Assembly: GCF_002300165.1 (NCBI RefSeq)
Contig: NZ_MLCE01000024.1
Coordinates: 1 to 58,138 of the forward strand
Source: Streptomyces sp. Tue6028
Lineage (GTDB): Bacteria > Actinomycetota > Actinomycetes > Streptomycetales > Streptomycetaceae
Direction of reading: 5' to 3'
Length of the DNA: 58,138 nucleotides
Part shown: positions 23,898 through 32,815 of the stretch, piece after piece
Layout: every line of letters starts with the position of its first letter
Position numbering within the stretch: position 1 is the stretch's first letter
Notes under the pieces: model-generated
Told to the model about the DNA's origin: nothing
What the model saw: only the letters and a program-made list of their open reading frames with translations
Database searches by the model: none
Position numbers and translations under genes: made by a program

Positions 23898-26800
23898 ATG
23901 GCGGGGAGTCGGCCGGGGGACTGGCATGTCCTGGATCTGGACAAGGACCCCACTCCCGGTGATCCGGACCGTGTGCGTCACCTGGCGAAGAGTTTGCTGG
24001 ACTTCGCGGACGATGTCTCGGAGGCGTTGCGGTCGGTCAAGGGGATGGCGGACGAGGACGCTGTTCTGAAGTGGGCGGGGAAGTCGGCGAAGGCGTTCGG
24101 GGACGAGTTCTCGGGTGTGCCGAAGCAGCTGAAGAAGCTGAAGAAGTCCTACGAGATGGCCGGGGATGCGCTGGCGGCGTACTGGCCGGAGCTGGAGCGC
24201 GCGCAGGCGCTGGCGGACAAGGCCCTCGCCAAGGGCCGTGAGGCGCAGTCCGACCTGTCCTCGGCCAAGTCCCGGCTGTCGTCGGCTGATTCGTGGGTGT
24301 CGCGGGCGAACAAGGAAGCGGACAAGTACAAGGACGATCCGACGGGGAGTAAGGACAAGGAGAAGCCGGACGAGGCGAAGGTGCGTGCGGCGACGCGGGA
24401 TGCGCAGCATGCGAAGTCGGCGCGGACGTCGGCGCAGTCGGATGTGACGAGTGCGAACGGTGCGTTGGACGCGGCGAAGAAGATGGCCGAGGACGCGCGG
24501 AAGATGCGCGAGGAAGCGGCCCGTACGGCGAAGACGAAAATCGGTGAGGCGTCGGACGCGGGGATCCACAACCGTAAGTGGTGGGAGGAGGTCGGGGACT
24601 GGTTCTCCGACAACTGGGACACCATCGTCGCGGTCTGCAAGGTGGTCGTGGCGGTGGTGGGGATCATCGCGATGATCATCGGTGGGCCGATCCTCGGCGC
24701 GATCGTGCTGATCGCCGCTCTCGTCGTCCTCGCCGACACCCTCAACAAATATCGCAAGGGCCAAGCGTCGTTGTGGGACGTGGCGTTCGCGGCGCTGGAC
24801 TGCATACCCGGCGGCAAGGGAATCACCACCCTCGGGGGGTTGGCGAAGGGACTGAAGGCCTTCGGCAAGACCGGCCTGAAGGGCATGGCCCTGGGGCTCA
24901 AGGGCCTCGCCAGAGGCGCCCGTTCCGGCGCGCGGCAGATGAAGACGCTCTTCACCCGTGGTGACCCGATCGACGTGGCGACCGGCCAGATGGTCATGTC
25001 GGCCCGCGACGTGCTCCTGCCGGGGATCCTGCCGCTCGCCGTGGAACGCCACCACCGCACCGGTGCCCGCTCGGGCCGCTGGTTCGGGCCCAGCTGGATC
25101 TCCACCCTCGATCAGCGCCTGCTGCTCGACGCCGACGGGGTGCGGTTCGTCGCCGACGACGGGATGGTGCTGATCTATCCCGTGCCCGAGCCCGGTCTGG
25201 ACGTCCTGCCGGTCGAAGGCCCACGCTGGCCGCTGGAGTGGACCGACGGCGCGGACGGCCGTATGACCGTCCGACAGCCCCAGACCGGCCGCAGCCTGCA
25301 CTTCCGGGCGCAGCCCGGCTCCACCGGGGCCGAACTCCTCCTCGACGCCGTCACCGACCGGCACGACAACACGCTGCGCGTCACCTACACCCCCGACGGC
25401 CTGCCCGAGACGATCACCCACCAGGGCGGTTATCGCGTCGGCGTGACCACCGAGTCGGGCCGCGTCACCGCCATGAGCCTGCTCAGCGCTCCCGGGCAGC
25501 CGGTCCTCGTGCGCTACGCGTACGACGAGCGCGGCAACCTGTCGGAGGTCCACGACTCCTCGGGGCTTCCCCTGAGGTTCTCCTACGACGACCGGCGTCG
25601 TGTCACCCGCTGGGAGGACCGCAACGGCACCTGGTACGGCTACACGTACGACGCGCAGGGGCGATGCGTGCATGCGGGCGGTACGGACGGAATCCTCGAC
25701 TACACCTACGCGTACGACGAGAACGCCCGCACCACCACCGTACGGAACTCGCTGGGCCACGCCACGCTCTACACCTTCAGCGACACCCTCCAGCTCCTGA
25801 CCGAGACCGACGCGCTCGGACACACGACCACCCGCACCTGGGACCGGTACGACCGGCTGCGCTCCATCACGGATCCGCTGGGCCGCACCACCCGGTACCA
25901 CTACGACGAGCACGGCCGGAACACCGAGGTCGAGTACCCCGAGGGCGCCACCGCGACGCTCGCCTACGACGGTCTCGGCCTGCCGGTGCACGCCACCGAC
26001 CCGGACGGGGCGCAGGCCTTCCACACCTACGGAGACCGCGGCGATCTGGTGGCGACCGCCGACCCGGGCGGTGCCGTCACCCGGCACCGCTACGGCGACG
26101 ACGGCGGTCTCGTCGAGACCGTCGACGCCCTCGGCGGTGTCCGGCGCATCGAGCGCGACGGGGCCGGTCTGCCGCGCCGAGTGACGGACACGGCCGGCGC
26201 GGTGTCGTCCTGCGTCCGGGACGTCTTCGGCCGCATCGTCGAGAGCACGGACCCCGTCGGCGGTGTCACCCGCTTCGGCTGGACCCCTGAGGGGCGGCTG
26301 GCCTGGCGCACCAAGCCGAGCGGGGCCACGGAGCACTGGCGCTACGACGGCGAGGGCAACGTCCTGGAGCACCGCGACGCGGCGGGCGGCTCCACGCGGT
26401 GGACCTACGGCCCCTTCGACCTCGTCAGGACGCGCACGACCGCGGACGGTTCGGTCCTGACGTTCGCCTACGACAGCGAACTCAGGCTGTCGAGCGTGGT
26501 GAACGCCGACGGCGCGGTGTGGTCGTACGGGTACGACCCGGTGGGCAACACGGTGGCCGAGGAGGACTTCAACGGCCGTCGGATCGCCTACCGTCACGAC
26601 GCGGCGCGACAGCTCGTCGAGCGGAGCGAGGGACCGGACCACACGGTCCACTACGAGCGGGACACCGCGGGCAACGTCGTCACGCGGCGCAGCGACGACG
26701 AGACGGCCGTCTTCTCCTACACCCCGGCCGGACGCATGACCCGCGTGGCCAACGCGCACGCGGAGGTGGAGTTCGCCTACGACGCCGCAGGTCAGCTGAT

Positions 26801-28478
26801 CGCGGAGACCTGCAACGGGCGCACGGTGTCCAGCAGCTACGACGAACTGGGCCGGCGCACGCGGCGGACCACCCCCGAGGGCGTCGTCAGCCGCTGGGAG
26901 TACGACCCGGGACACCGGCCCGCCGCTCTGCACATCGGCCCGCAGTCCCTGCGCTTCGCCTATGACGCGGCGGGCCGCGAGACCGGCCGTGACCTCGGCG
27001 CGTCCCGGGTGCTCACCCAGAGCTGGGACGAGGACTTCCGGCTGACGGAGCAGACGCTGGTCGCCGCCGCGGACCGACATGTGCAGGAGAGGCGCCGCTA
27101 CACCTACCGTCCCGACGGGATACCCACCGGCGTCGACGCGTCGGCGGACGGGGCCCGCCGCTACGAACTGGATCCCGCGGGACGCGTCACCGGCGTCGAC
27201 GCGACGGGATGGACGGAGCGGTACGCGTACGACGCGGCCGGGAACATGAGCGAGGCGACGGCGGCGAGTTCCGGCGAGGACGCGGACGCCGCCGGCACAC
27301 GGCTGCGGCGCTCCGGCCGGATCCGCTACACGTACGACGCGTACGGGCGGGTCGTGCGCAGGACCGTGCGGTTGCTGTCCGGGGGGAGCCGGACCTGGAG
27401 CTACACCTGGGACACACTCGGACGGCTGCTCACGGCAGGCACGCCCGAGGGCGACACGTGGCGGTACGCCTACGACCCGCTGGGGCGCCGGATCTCCAAG
27501 CGGCTCGTCGACGACGGCGGGCGGACGCGGAGCGAGACGGTCTTCGTCTGGGACGGCGACAGCCTCGCCGAGCGGACGCACCGTGCGGTGCCCGGCTCCG
27601 GTCGGCACGTGACGACGTGGGAGTTCTCGCCCGCGCCGGTTCCGCGCCCCCTCGCGCAGGTCGACAGGACCGAACCGGACGGCCTCTCGCAGGACGAGGT
27701 CGACGTGCGGTTCCGCGCCATCGTGACCGATCTGGTCGGGGCGCCCAGCGAACTGGTCGACGCCGAGGGGCGGGTCACCTGGCGGCGCCGGGCCACGGTC
27801 TGGGGTGCCGGACAGCCCACGGCCACCGACGACGTCGACTGCCCGGTCAGGTTCCCGGGCCAGTACCACGACCCCGAGACCGGGCTCGACTACAACCGGC
27901 ACCGCTACTACGACTCGACGACGGGGCGGTATCTGACCCCGGACCCCTTGGGTCTCGACCCGGCGCCCAACGACTACGCCTACACGGACAATCCGCTCGT
28001 GTGGAGCGACCCGCTGGGACTCGCCCCCTGCGGGCCGGCGATCATCAACCACTTCCGTGGCGCCTCGCAGCGCGTCCCGGGCGGACAGCTCGGTCCGGCG
28101 GTGAGCGTCCGACAGCTGCGGATGGCGCTCGGCCGGCGGGGGATGTCCGTCGAGCACTACGACATCGTGCACGTCCCCCAGATCGACGGGCCCCTGGGTC
28201 CGGCCTACGGGAACAGTCCCCACACCGCGGACGGCTTCCCCATGCTGGGACCGCGCGGACGTCCCGTGATCGAGATCTCCGACCTCGGTCTGAGCAGCAT
28301 GGACGAGGCGGTCAGTACAGTCTTCCACGAGACCATGCACCACCATCAGCAGGCGGCTCGTCGAGGGATGCAGGACGCCCACAACGAGAGGGCGTACATC
28401 ACCACGCCCGGTGACGAGGAAATGGCGGAGCTGTACGGGCAGCAGATGCTCGAACGGTTCCGCGCCCGAGGCGGCTGA
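23898..28478 (+). CDS. RHS-repeat polymorphic toxin with C-terminal HExxH domain
   Basis: A 1526-residue toxin of the RHS class. In order: an N-terminal helical domain (residues 1-110, with a WAG motif at 59) resembling type VII secretion-targeting regions; a Lys/Ala/Asp-rich coiled coil to about 220; a hydrophobic stretch at about 248-282; a DUF6531-like segment from about 355 (GDPIDVATGQM); RHS/YD repeats to about 1300; the core end RYYDSTTGRYLTPDPLGL and a second DPLGL near 1371. The variable tip (about 1377-1526) holds HETMHH (His1477, Glu1478, His1481) and a downstream Glu1497, a zinc-metallopeptidase pattern. ATG at 23898 is the start, after a GGGGG stretch. The immunity candidate follows directly. 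Confidence 0.85.
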   Translation: MAGSRPGDWHVLDLDKDPTPGDPDRVRHLAKSLLDFADDVSEALRSVKGMADEDAVLKWAGKSAKAFGDEFSGVPKQLKKLKKSYEMAGDALAAYWPELERAQALADKALAKGREAQSDLSSAKSRLSSADSWVSRANKEADKYKDDPTGSKDKEKPDEAKVRAATRDAQHAKSARTSAQSDVTSANGALDAAKKMAEDARKMREEAARTAKTKIGEASDAGIHNRKWWEEVGDWFSDNWDTIVAVCKVVVAVVGIIAMIIGGPILGAIVLIAALVVLADTLNKYRKGQASLWDVAFAALDCIPGGKGITTLGGLAKGLKAFGKTGLKGMALGLKGLARGARSGARQMKTLFTRGDPIDVATGQMVMSARDVLLPGILPLAVERHHRTGARSGRWFGPSWISTLDQRLLLDADGVRFVADDGMVLIYPVPEPGLDVLPVEGPRWPLEWTDGADGRMTVRQPQTGRSLHFRAQPGSTGAELLLDAVTDRHDNTLRVTYTPDGLPETITHQGGYRVGVTTESGRVTAMSLLSAPGQPVLVRYAYDERGNLSEVHDSSGLPLRFSYDDRRRVTRWEDRNGTWYGYTYDAQGRCVHAGGTDGILDYTYAYDENARTTTVRNSLGHATLYTFSDTLQLLTETDALGHTTTRTWDRYDRLRSITDPLGRTTRYHYDEHGRNTEVEYPEGATATLAYDGLGLPVHATDPDGAQAFHTYGDRGDLVATADPGGAVTRHRYGDDGGLVETVDALGGVRRIERDGAGLPRRVTDTAGAVSSCVRDVFGRIVESTDPVGGVTRFGWTPEGRLAWRTKPSGATEHWRYDGEGNVLEHRDAAGGSTRWTYGPFDLVRTRTTADGSVLTFAYDSELRLSSVVNADGAVWSYGYDPVGNTVAEEDFNGRRIAYRHDAARQLVERSEGPDHTVHYERDTAGNVVTRRSDDETAVFSYTPAGRMTRVANAHAEVEFAYDAAGQLIAETCNGRTVSSSYDELGRRTRRTTPEGVVSRWEYDPGHRPAALHIGPQSLRFAYDAAGRETGRDLGASRVLTQSWDEDFRLTEQTLVAAADRHVQERRRYTYRPDGIPTGVDASADGARRYELDPAGRVTGVDATGWTERYAYDAAGNMSEATAASSGEDADAAGTRLRRSGRIRYTYDAYGRVVRRTVRLLSGGSRTWSYTWDTLGRLLTAGTPEGDTWRYAYDPLGRRISKRLVDDGGRTRSETVFVWDGDSLAERTHRAVPGSGRHVTTWEFSPAPVPRPLAQVDRTEPDGLSQDEVDVRFRAIVTDLVGAPSELVDAEGRVTWRRRATVWGAGQPTATDDVDCPVRFPGQYHDPETGLDYNRHRYYDSTTGRYLTPDPLGLDPAPNDYAYTDNPLVWSDPLGLAPCGPAIINHFRGASQRVPGGQLGPAVSVRQLRMALGRRGMSVEHYDIVHVPQIDGPLGPAYGNSPHTADGFPMLGPRGRPVIEISDLGLSSMDEAVSTVFHETMHHHQQAARRGMQDAHNERAYITTPGDEEMAELYGQQMLERFRARGG

Positions 28479-28496
28479 GTGAACGAGGAAGCAGGC

Positions 28497-28844
28497 ATGC
28501 GAGAGTTCGACGCGGACCAGGTCAGGGAACTGGTGGCGGGCCCGAAGTTCTACGAGGACCAGTCGGAGCGGGTCTGTCCCGCCTGCGGGCACTCAGCGGT
28601 GCGCACCTACGTGTACCGCAGTCACATCCGCGTGCGCCCCTCACTGATCAGCTACATGTGGTGCGCCCACTGCCGGCGCTTCAAGGGGTGGACCGGACCC
28701 GACCTCGGGACCTTCGACTTCACCGACCCGATGGAGAAGCTGTCGACGGACGAACGTGCCGCCATGGCGAAGGACTTCGGCGGCTTCTTCCGGAACCTGG
28801 ACAGGCTGTGGGACTCCGGCGAGCTGCCCCAGCGGTTCTCGTGA
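28497..28844 (+). CDS. Small four-cysteine protein, likely RHS immunity factor
   Basis: A 115-residue protein with two CxxC pairs, CPAC (27-30) and CAHC (56-59), spaced as in a zinc ribbon, and an acidic C-terminal half. It starts 18 bases after the RHS toxin stop, with GAGGA nine bases upstream of the ATG; a GTG at 28479 touching the toxin stop is an alternative. Its position, size and acidity are those of an immunity gene paired with a polymorphic toxin. I recognise no named family, so the role is inferred from context. Confidence 0.6.
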   Translation: MREFDADQVRELVAGPKFYEDQSERVCPACGHSAVRTYVYRSHIRVRPSLISYMWCAHCRRFKGWTGPDLGTFDFTDPMEKLSTDERAAMAKDFGGFFRNLDRLWDSGELPQRFS

Positions 28845-28929
28845 GGCGGCGCACCGCCGCTCGTGGGGCCGTCGCGGCCCGGCCGGGGCGGTAGGGGCCG
28901 CGGCACGGTCCGTCGCCCCCGGACGCGGC

Positions 28930-28960
28930 CCGGCCCCGGCTGCCGTGCAGCCGGGGCCGG
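28930..28960. terminator. Bidirectional terminator
   Basis: A perfect 14-bp stem (CCGGCCCCGGCTGC and its complement) with a 3-nt loop lies between the convergent stops of the immunity candidate and the chitinase gene. Confidence 0.85.
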
Positions 28961-28986
28961 ACCTTCGTCGTGCTGACGGGGAGGGG

Positions 28987-30702
28987 TCAGCCGAGCGCGT
29001 GCACGTGCGGTCCCACCGCGTTCGACCAGGCGTTGCCCGCCGACGCGTCCCAGTTCGTCGACCAGGTCATCGCGCCGCGCAGACCCGGGTACGTTTTGGA
29101 GGGCTTGAAGGAGCCGCAGTTGGTCCCCTTGGCCAGGCAGTCGAGGGCGTTGTTCACGATCGTCGGGGAGACGTAGCCGCTGCCCGCGCCGCTGGTGGAG
29201 GCGGGGAGGCCGAGACCCACCTGCGACGGGGCGAGGCCGCCCTCCAGCTGGATGCAGGCGAGGGCCGTCAGGAAGTCGACCGAACCCTGCGAGTACACCT
29301 TGCCGTCGCAGCCGAGCATCGAGCCGCTGTTGTAGTACTGCATGTTGACGACGGTGAGGATGTCCTTGATGTTCAGGGCCGTCTGGAAGTAGGAGTTCGA
29401 CGTGGACTGCATGTCGATCGTCTGCGGGGCCATCGTGATGACGAGGGACGAGCCCGCCTTCGAGGACAGGGAGCGCAGCGCCTGCGTCATGTAGGTCGCG
29501 TTGAGACCGTTCTCCAGGTCGATGTCGACGCCGTCGAAGCCGTACGTCTGCATCAGGGAGTAGACGGAGTTGGCGAAGTTCGTCGCGGACGCGGAGTCGC
29601 TCACCGACACGGTGCCGTTCTGGCCGCCGATGGAGATGATGACCTTCTTGCCCGCGGCCTGCTTGGCCTTGATGTCCGCCTTGAACTGGTCGACGGTGTA
29701 GCCGCCGAGCCCGGCCGAGTCGAGGCTGAAGCTCACCGCGCCCGGCGTACCGGTCGCGTCGGCGAAGGCCACGGCGATGATGTCGTACTGCGACTGGACG
29801 TCGGAGATCTTCTGGACCTTGGCGCCGTTGTTGAAGTTCTGCCAGTAGCCCGTCACCGCGTGTGCCGGTACGGCGCCGCCACCACCGCCGCCCGAGGAGG
29901 CGTTCGTGGTGCCGGTGACGGCCGACGACTTGACCGACTCACCGGCCGAGTTCGTGGCGGTGACCTGGAAGGAGTACGAGGTGGAGGCGGCGAGTCCGGA
30001 GACGGTCGCGGAGGTGCCCGTCACCGACTGGACCTTCGTGCCGCCCTGGTAGACGTTGTAGCCCGTGGCGCCCGAGACCGTGTTCCAGGCGAGCGAGACG
30101 GACGAGGAGGTCGTGGACGAGACGGCCAGACCGCCGGGGGCCGCGGGGACGGTCGGGGCCGGGTCGCCGCCACCGCCTCCGTCGGGTCCGAACACCGACA
30201 GGTCGTCCGCGTAGTACGCGGCCTGTCCGTACCAGCCGTGCGTGTAGACGGTCACCGAGGTCGTCGACGAACCGGTGGTGAACGTCGTCGTCAGCTGCTT
30301 CCAGGACGAGGAGTCGGGCGTCCACGTCGACACGTCGGTGGTCCCGGTGCCGGTCGCGCCGAGGTAGGTGTAGCCGCCCTGGACCCACGCGCTCAGCGTG
30401 TACGTCGAGTTGGGCTTGACCGCGACGGTCTGGGTGCACTTGGCGTTGTCCTGACCGGCGGGCGTGGCCTTCAGGGCCGCCGAGCCGCCGTGCACCGGTG
30501 AGGAGACGGTCGTGCCGCTGCCCGCGGAGCACGTCCAGTTGCCGAGGCCCGACTCGTAGCCGCCGTTCTTGGCGTTGTTGACGTCGGCGGCCGCGGCGTC
30601 GGTGGCCAGGCCGGTGAGGGTGAGGGCAGACGCGGCGAGCGCGGCGGAGAGGAGCCCCGCCCAGACGCGTCTGCGTCCGGGCATGCCTGATACGCGGTCC
30701 AC
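28987..30702 (-). CDS. Secreted GH18 chitinase with CBM and fibronectin III domain
   Basis: It hydrolyses chitin outside the cell. Domains in order: signal peptide (residues 1 to about 39), a carbohydrate-binding module (about 40-172), a Gly-rich linker, a fibronectin type III domain (about 185-268), a second Gly linker and the GH18 catalytic barrel (about 283-571). The catalytic DxxDxDxE reads DGVDIDLE, with the acid at Glu397. GTG at 30702 follows GGAGG by five bases. The upstream region holds a consensus TTGACA and a DasR-type palindrome, consistent with induction by chitin oligomers or N-acetylglucosamine. Confidence 0.93.
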   Translation of the reverse strand: MDRVSGMPGRRRVWAGLLSAALAASALTLTGLATDAAAADVNNAKNGGYESGLGNWTCSAGSGTTVSSPVHGGSAALKATPAGQDNAKCTQTVAVKPNSTYTLSAWVQGGYTYLGATGTGTTDVSTWTPDSSSWKQLTTTFTTGSSTTSVTVYTHGWYGQAAYYADDLSVFGPDGGGGGDPAPTVPAAPGGLAVSSTTSSSVSLAWNTVSGATGYNVYQGGTKVQSVTGTSATVSGLAASTSYSFQVTATNSAGESVKSSAVTGTTNASSGGGGGGAVPAHAVTGYWQNFNNGAKVQKISDVQSQYDIIAVAFADATGTPGAVSFSLDSAGLGGYTVDQFKADIKAKQAAGKKVIISIGGQNGTVSVSDSASATNFANSVYSLMQTYGFDGVDIDLENGLNATYMTQALRSLSSKAGSSLVITMAPQTIDMQSTSNSYFQTALNIKDILTVVNMQYYNSGSMLGCDGKVYSQGSVDFLTALACIQLEGGLAPSQVGLGLPASTSGAGSGYVSPTIVNNALDCLAKGTNCGSFKPSKTYPGLRGAMTWSTNWDASAGNAWSNAVGPHVHALG

Positions 30703-30791
30703 TGGGACCTCCGTGAGGGGAAGGGGAGGGAAGGGGGGAAGAAGGGGAGGCGTACGGGGAGGTGCGGAACGATGGCCACCGTTGGGTGTAC

Positions 30792-30820
30792 AAGTTGGTC
30801 CAGACCAATTCGGTTGTCAA
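30792..30820 (-). promoter_or_regulatory. Chitinase promoter with DasR-like (dre) operator
   Basis: TTGGTCCAGACCAA (30795-30808) matches the palindromic TGGTCTAGACCA core bound by DasR in Streptomyces and the known repeat in chitinase promoters. On the leftward strand a perfect -35 TTGACA lies at 30815-30820, so a bound repressor would cover the promoter spacer. No good -10 box is evident. Confidence 0.75.
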
Positions 30821-30981
30821 GACCTCCGGAGTCCGCGAACTCTTCAACGGGTCCGCCGGAGAGTGGAGTTGTGGCATATTCGGATCACTCTCCGTTGATC
30901 ACGCCCCCACCTTCGGTGAGTTGATCTCGCGAAGTCGGTGTTGAGCGGGGCATGCCGTGGATATGGTGCTGATGCAAGAGG

Positions 30982-31017
30982 ACGTCACAGTGACGATCTG
31001 TGGCCATCTGTGACGTT
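30982..31017. promoter_or_regulatory. Repeated palindromes upstream of the Tad locus
   Basis: CGTCACAGTGACG (30983-30995) is a perfect odd palindrome, and the ACGTCACAG arm is repeated inverted as CTGTGACGT ending at 31015. A further perfect palindrome GGTGGTTGACCACC lies at 31046-31059, just before the first gene. These are candidate operators for the Tad operon; the cognate regulator is unknown. Confidence 0.4.
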
Positions 31018-31078
31018 CCATGGCGATAAAGGGGCGATCTGAGGCGGTGGTTGACCACCCCGCCGCAGCGAACGGGGT

Positions 31079-31969
31079 GTGTGCAGCGTGCCGACCGCGA
31101 TAGCCGTCACCAGTCCCGACCTGGTGCTTCCGCCGCACGACCGGCAGACCCCGCCCGCGGTCGTCCATCCGCTCGACACCCTCGAAAGCTCCCTCACCGC
31201 CCTGCACGCCCTCGTCGAGCAGCACGGGTACGTCATCGCGCTGCACTCGTCCTCCGTCGAGGACTCCGTCGTCCAGCGGCTGCACACCGCCCGCTCCGTC
31301 CTGGAGAGCGATCGCGTCGCGCTGCTCGCCGTCGACCTGCCACCGCTCGGACTCGCCCTGCTGGCACAGCAGTTGAGACAGCTCTCGGTCTGCGACTTCA
31401 GCCCCGGAGTACTCGCCTCCGCGGCCCGCCTGCTCGCGCACTACATCTACGCCGGAGCCCTGCTCGGCTCGGTCGCCAAGCTCGACCGGGTCCCGGTGTC
31501 GCTGAAGTCGCACGCCAAGTCCTGGGTCCCGGGCGCCCAGTTCGCCGTACTGGCCAACCCGCGGCCCGAACTCGTCAGGGTCGGCCAGGAGGAGCTCCCC
31601 GGGCCGGAGTTCGGCACCCGCATGCACGTCGCCGCCGGCCAGCCGCCCTCCGACTGGGTCACCGCGACCCTCGCGCCCGGCTGGCGCGTGCAGGGCGTCG
31701 CGACCGTCCCGCTGCCGCAGGAATCGGCCCGATGGTGGGGCACGTCACGGCTCACCGAGTTCGCCGCCGGACTGTACGACGTCTCCGTGCTCTACCAGCT
31801 CGTGTCGTCGGTCCGGCGCGACGAGTGCCACTGGTGCGGCCTCGAACTCATCGGTGACCGCTGCGGGTTCTGCGCCGCGCCCCTGCCGCCACCACCCGCA
31901 CAGGAGCTTCCGGCCACCGCCGTCCGGGCAGCATCCTCCGTACGCGCCCTGCCCCGGGGTGCCACCTAG
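31079..31969 (+). CDS. Uncharacterised zinc-ribbon protein at the head of the Tad locus
   Basis: A 296-residue soluble protein with no signal peptide. The middle is mixed alpha/beta without a family I recognise. The C-terminal part carries CHWCG and CGFC, spaced about 10 residues apart, which is a zinc-ribbon pair, followed by a Pro/Ala-rich tail. GTG at 31079 is used; GTG at 31088 is an equally possible start and neither has a strong ribosome site. It is followed after 90 bases by cpaB on the same strand, so it probably belongs to the pilus operon. Confidence 0.7.
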   Translation: MCSVPTAIAVTSPDLVLPPHDRQTPPAVVHPLDTLESSLTALHALVEQHGYVIALHSSSVEDSVVQRLHTARSVLESDRVALLAVDLPPLGLALLAQQLRQLSVCDFSPGVLASAARLLAHYIYAGALLGSVAKLDRVPVSLKSHAKSWVPGAQFAVLANPRPELVRVGQEELPGPEFGTRMHVAAGQPPSDWVTATLAPGWRVQGVATVPLPQESARWWGTSRLTEFAAGLYDVSVLYQLVSSVRRDECHWCGLELIGDRCGFCAAPLPPPPAQELPATAVRAASSVRALPRGAT

Positions 31970-32059
31970 GCACACGCGTACCAGCACGACCGATCGACCC
32001 CGCCGTCCCCCGCAGATCGAGGTTGTCCGGATCATGCTCCATCACCGAGGTGAGATGTA

Positions 32060-32773
32060 GTGAACTCGCGCCAGCGCCGCGGCGTCATTCTGCTGGTCCT
32101 CTCGGCCCTGTGCGCCCTCGGCGCCTTCGCCGGAGTGCTCTCGGTGATCCGCGACGTGAACTCCAAGGTCGGACCGGAGGTGGCGGCGTACCGCCTCAAG
32201 GGCGACATCGCGCCCTACAAGGAGCTGACGGCCGACCAGTTCCAGAAGATCTCCATGCCCGAGCGCTGGCTGTCGTCCACCGCCGTCACCAGCCTCTCCC
32301 AGATCCGCGGCAAGATCGCGGTGACCCGGCTGGAGAAGGGCTCGCTGCTCCAGACCGACATGATCGTGGACCGGCCCGCGCTCGACGCGGGCCAGCAGGA
32401 GATCGCCATCATGATCGACGCGTCGACCGGGGTCGCCGGCAAGATCAACCCCGGCTCGCGGGTCAACATCTACGCCACCTTCAAGGCCGAGAACGACAAG
32501 GGCACCGACCAGTCCAAGGTCATCGTCGAGAACGCCCGCGTCATCGACGTCGGCAAGCTCACCGCGCTCGACCCCGGCCAGTCCAGCTCCGACCGCCGCA
32601 ACAGCGCCAACCAGGCCGTCCCGATCACCTTCGCGCTCGACACGGCCGACGCCCAACGCGTGGCGTACGCCGAGTCGTTCGCGGAACACGTACGTCTCGC
32701 CCTGGTCGCCGGCGGCTCCGACGCGTCCGTCGCGCCCGGCGACCGCACGTACACCCTCAACGAGGACAAGTAG
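32060..32773 (+). CDS. cpaB: Flp pilus assembly protein CpaB (RcpC)
   Basis: A 237-residue protein with an N-terminal membrane segment (about residues 8-30) followed by a SAF-type domain (AYRLKGDIAPYKELTADQF..., VTRLEKGSLLQTDMI) and the CpaB block QEIAIMIDASTGVAGKINPGSRVNIYATF. In Gram-negative Tad systems CpaB works with the secretin; here, without an outer membrane, it probably acts at the outer face of the membrane or in the wall. GTG at 32060 is the start, after GAGGTGAGATGTA. A tiny ORF and then cpaE follow closely. Confidence 0.88.
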   Translation: MNSRQRRGVILLVLSALCALGAFAGVLSVIRDVNSKVGPEVAAYRLKGDIAPYKELTADQFQKISMPERWLSSTAVTSLSQIRGKIAVTRLEKGSLLQTDMIVDRPALDAGQQEIAIMIDASTGVAGKINPGSRVNIYATFKAENDKGTDQSKVIVENARVIDVGKLTALDPGQSSSDRRNSANQAVPITFALDTADAQRVAYAESFAEHVRLALVAGGSDASVAPGDRTYTLNEDK

Positions 32774-32782
32774 GAGGCGCGC

Positions 32783-32815
32783 ATGAGGACCGTCCCCGGG
32801 GGGCTTCGCCGATGA
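32783..32815 (+). CDS. Ten-codon leader ORF coupled to cpaE
   Basis: ATG at 32783 follows a strong TAGGAGG and runs ten codons to a TGA at 32813, which overlaps the cpaE ATG at 32812 (ATGA). The best ribosome site in this gap therefore serves the mini-ORF, and cpaE would be reached by coupling. It may be a real leader peptide or a chance arrangement. Confidence 0.3.
   Translation: MRTVPGGLRR

Noticed and set aside
23796..28592. A 1598-codon minus-strand frame opposite the RHS gene
   Set aside because: Codon-position G+C pattern and clear RHS motifs support the plus strand. The minus frame has no recognisable motif and is typical of high-GC antisense frames.
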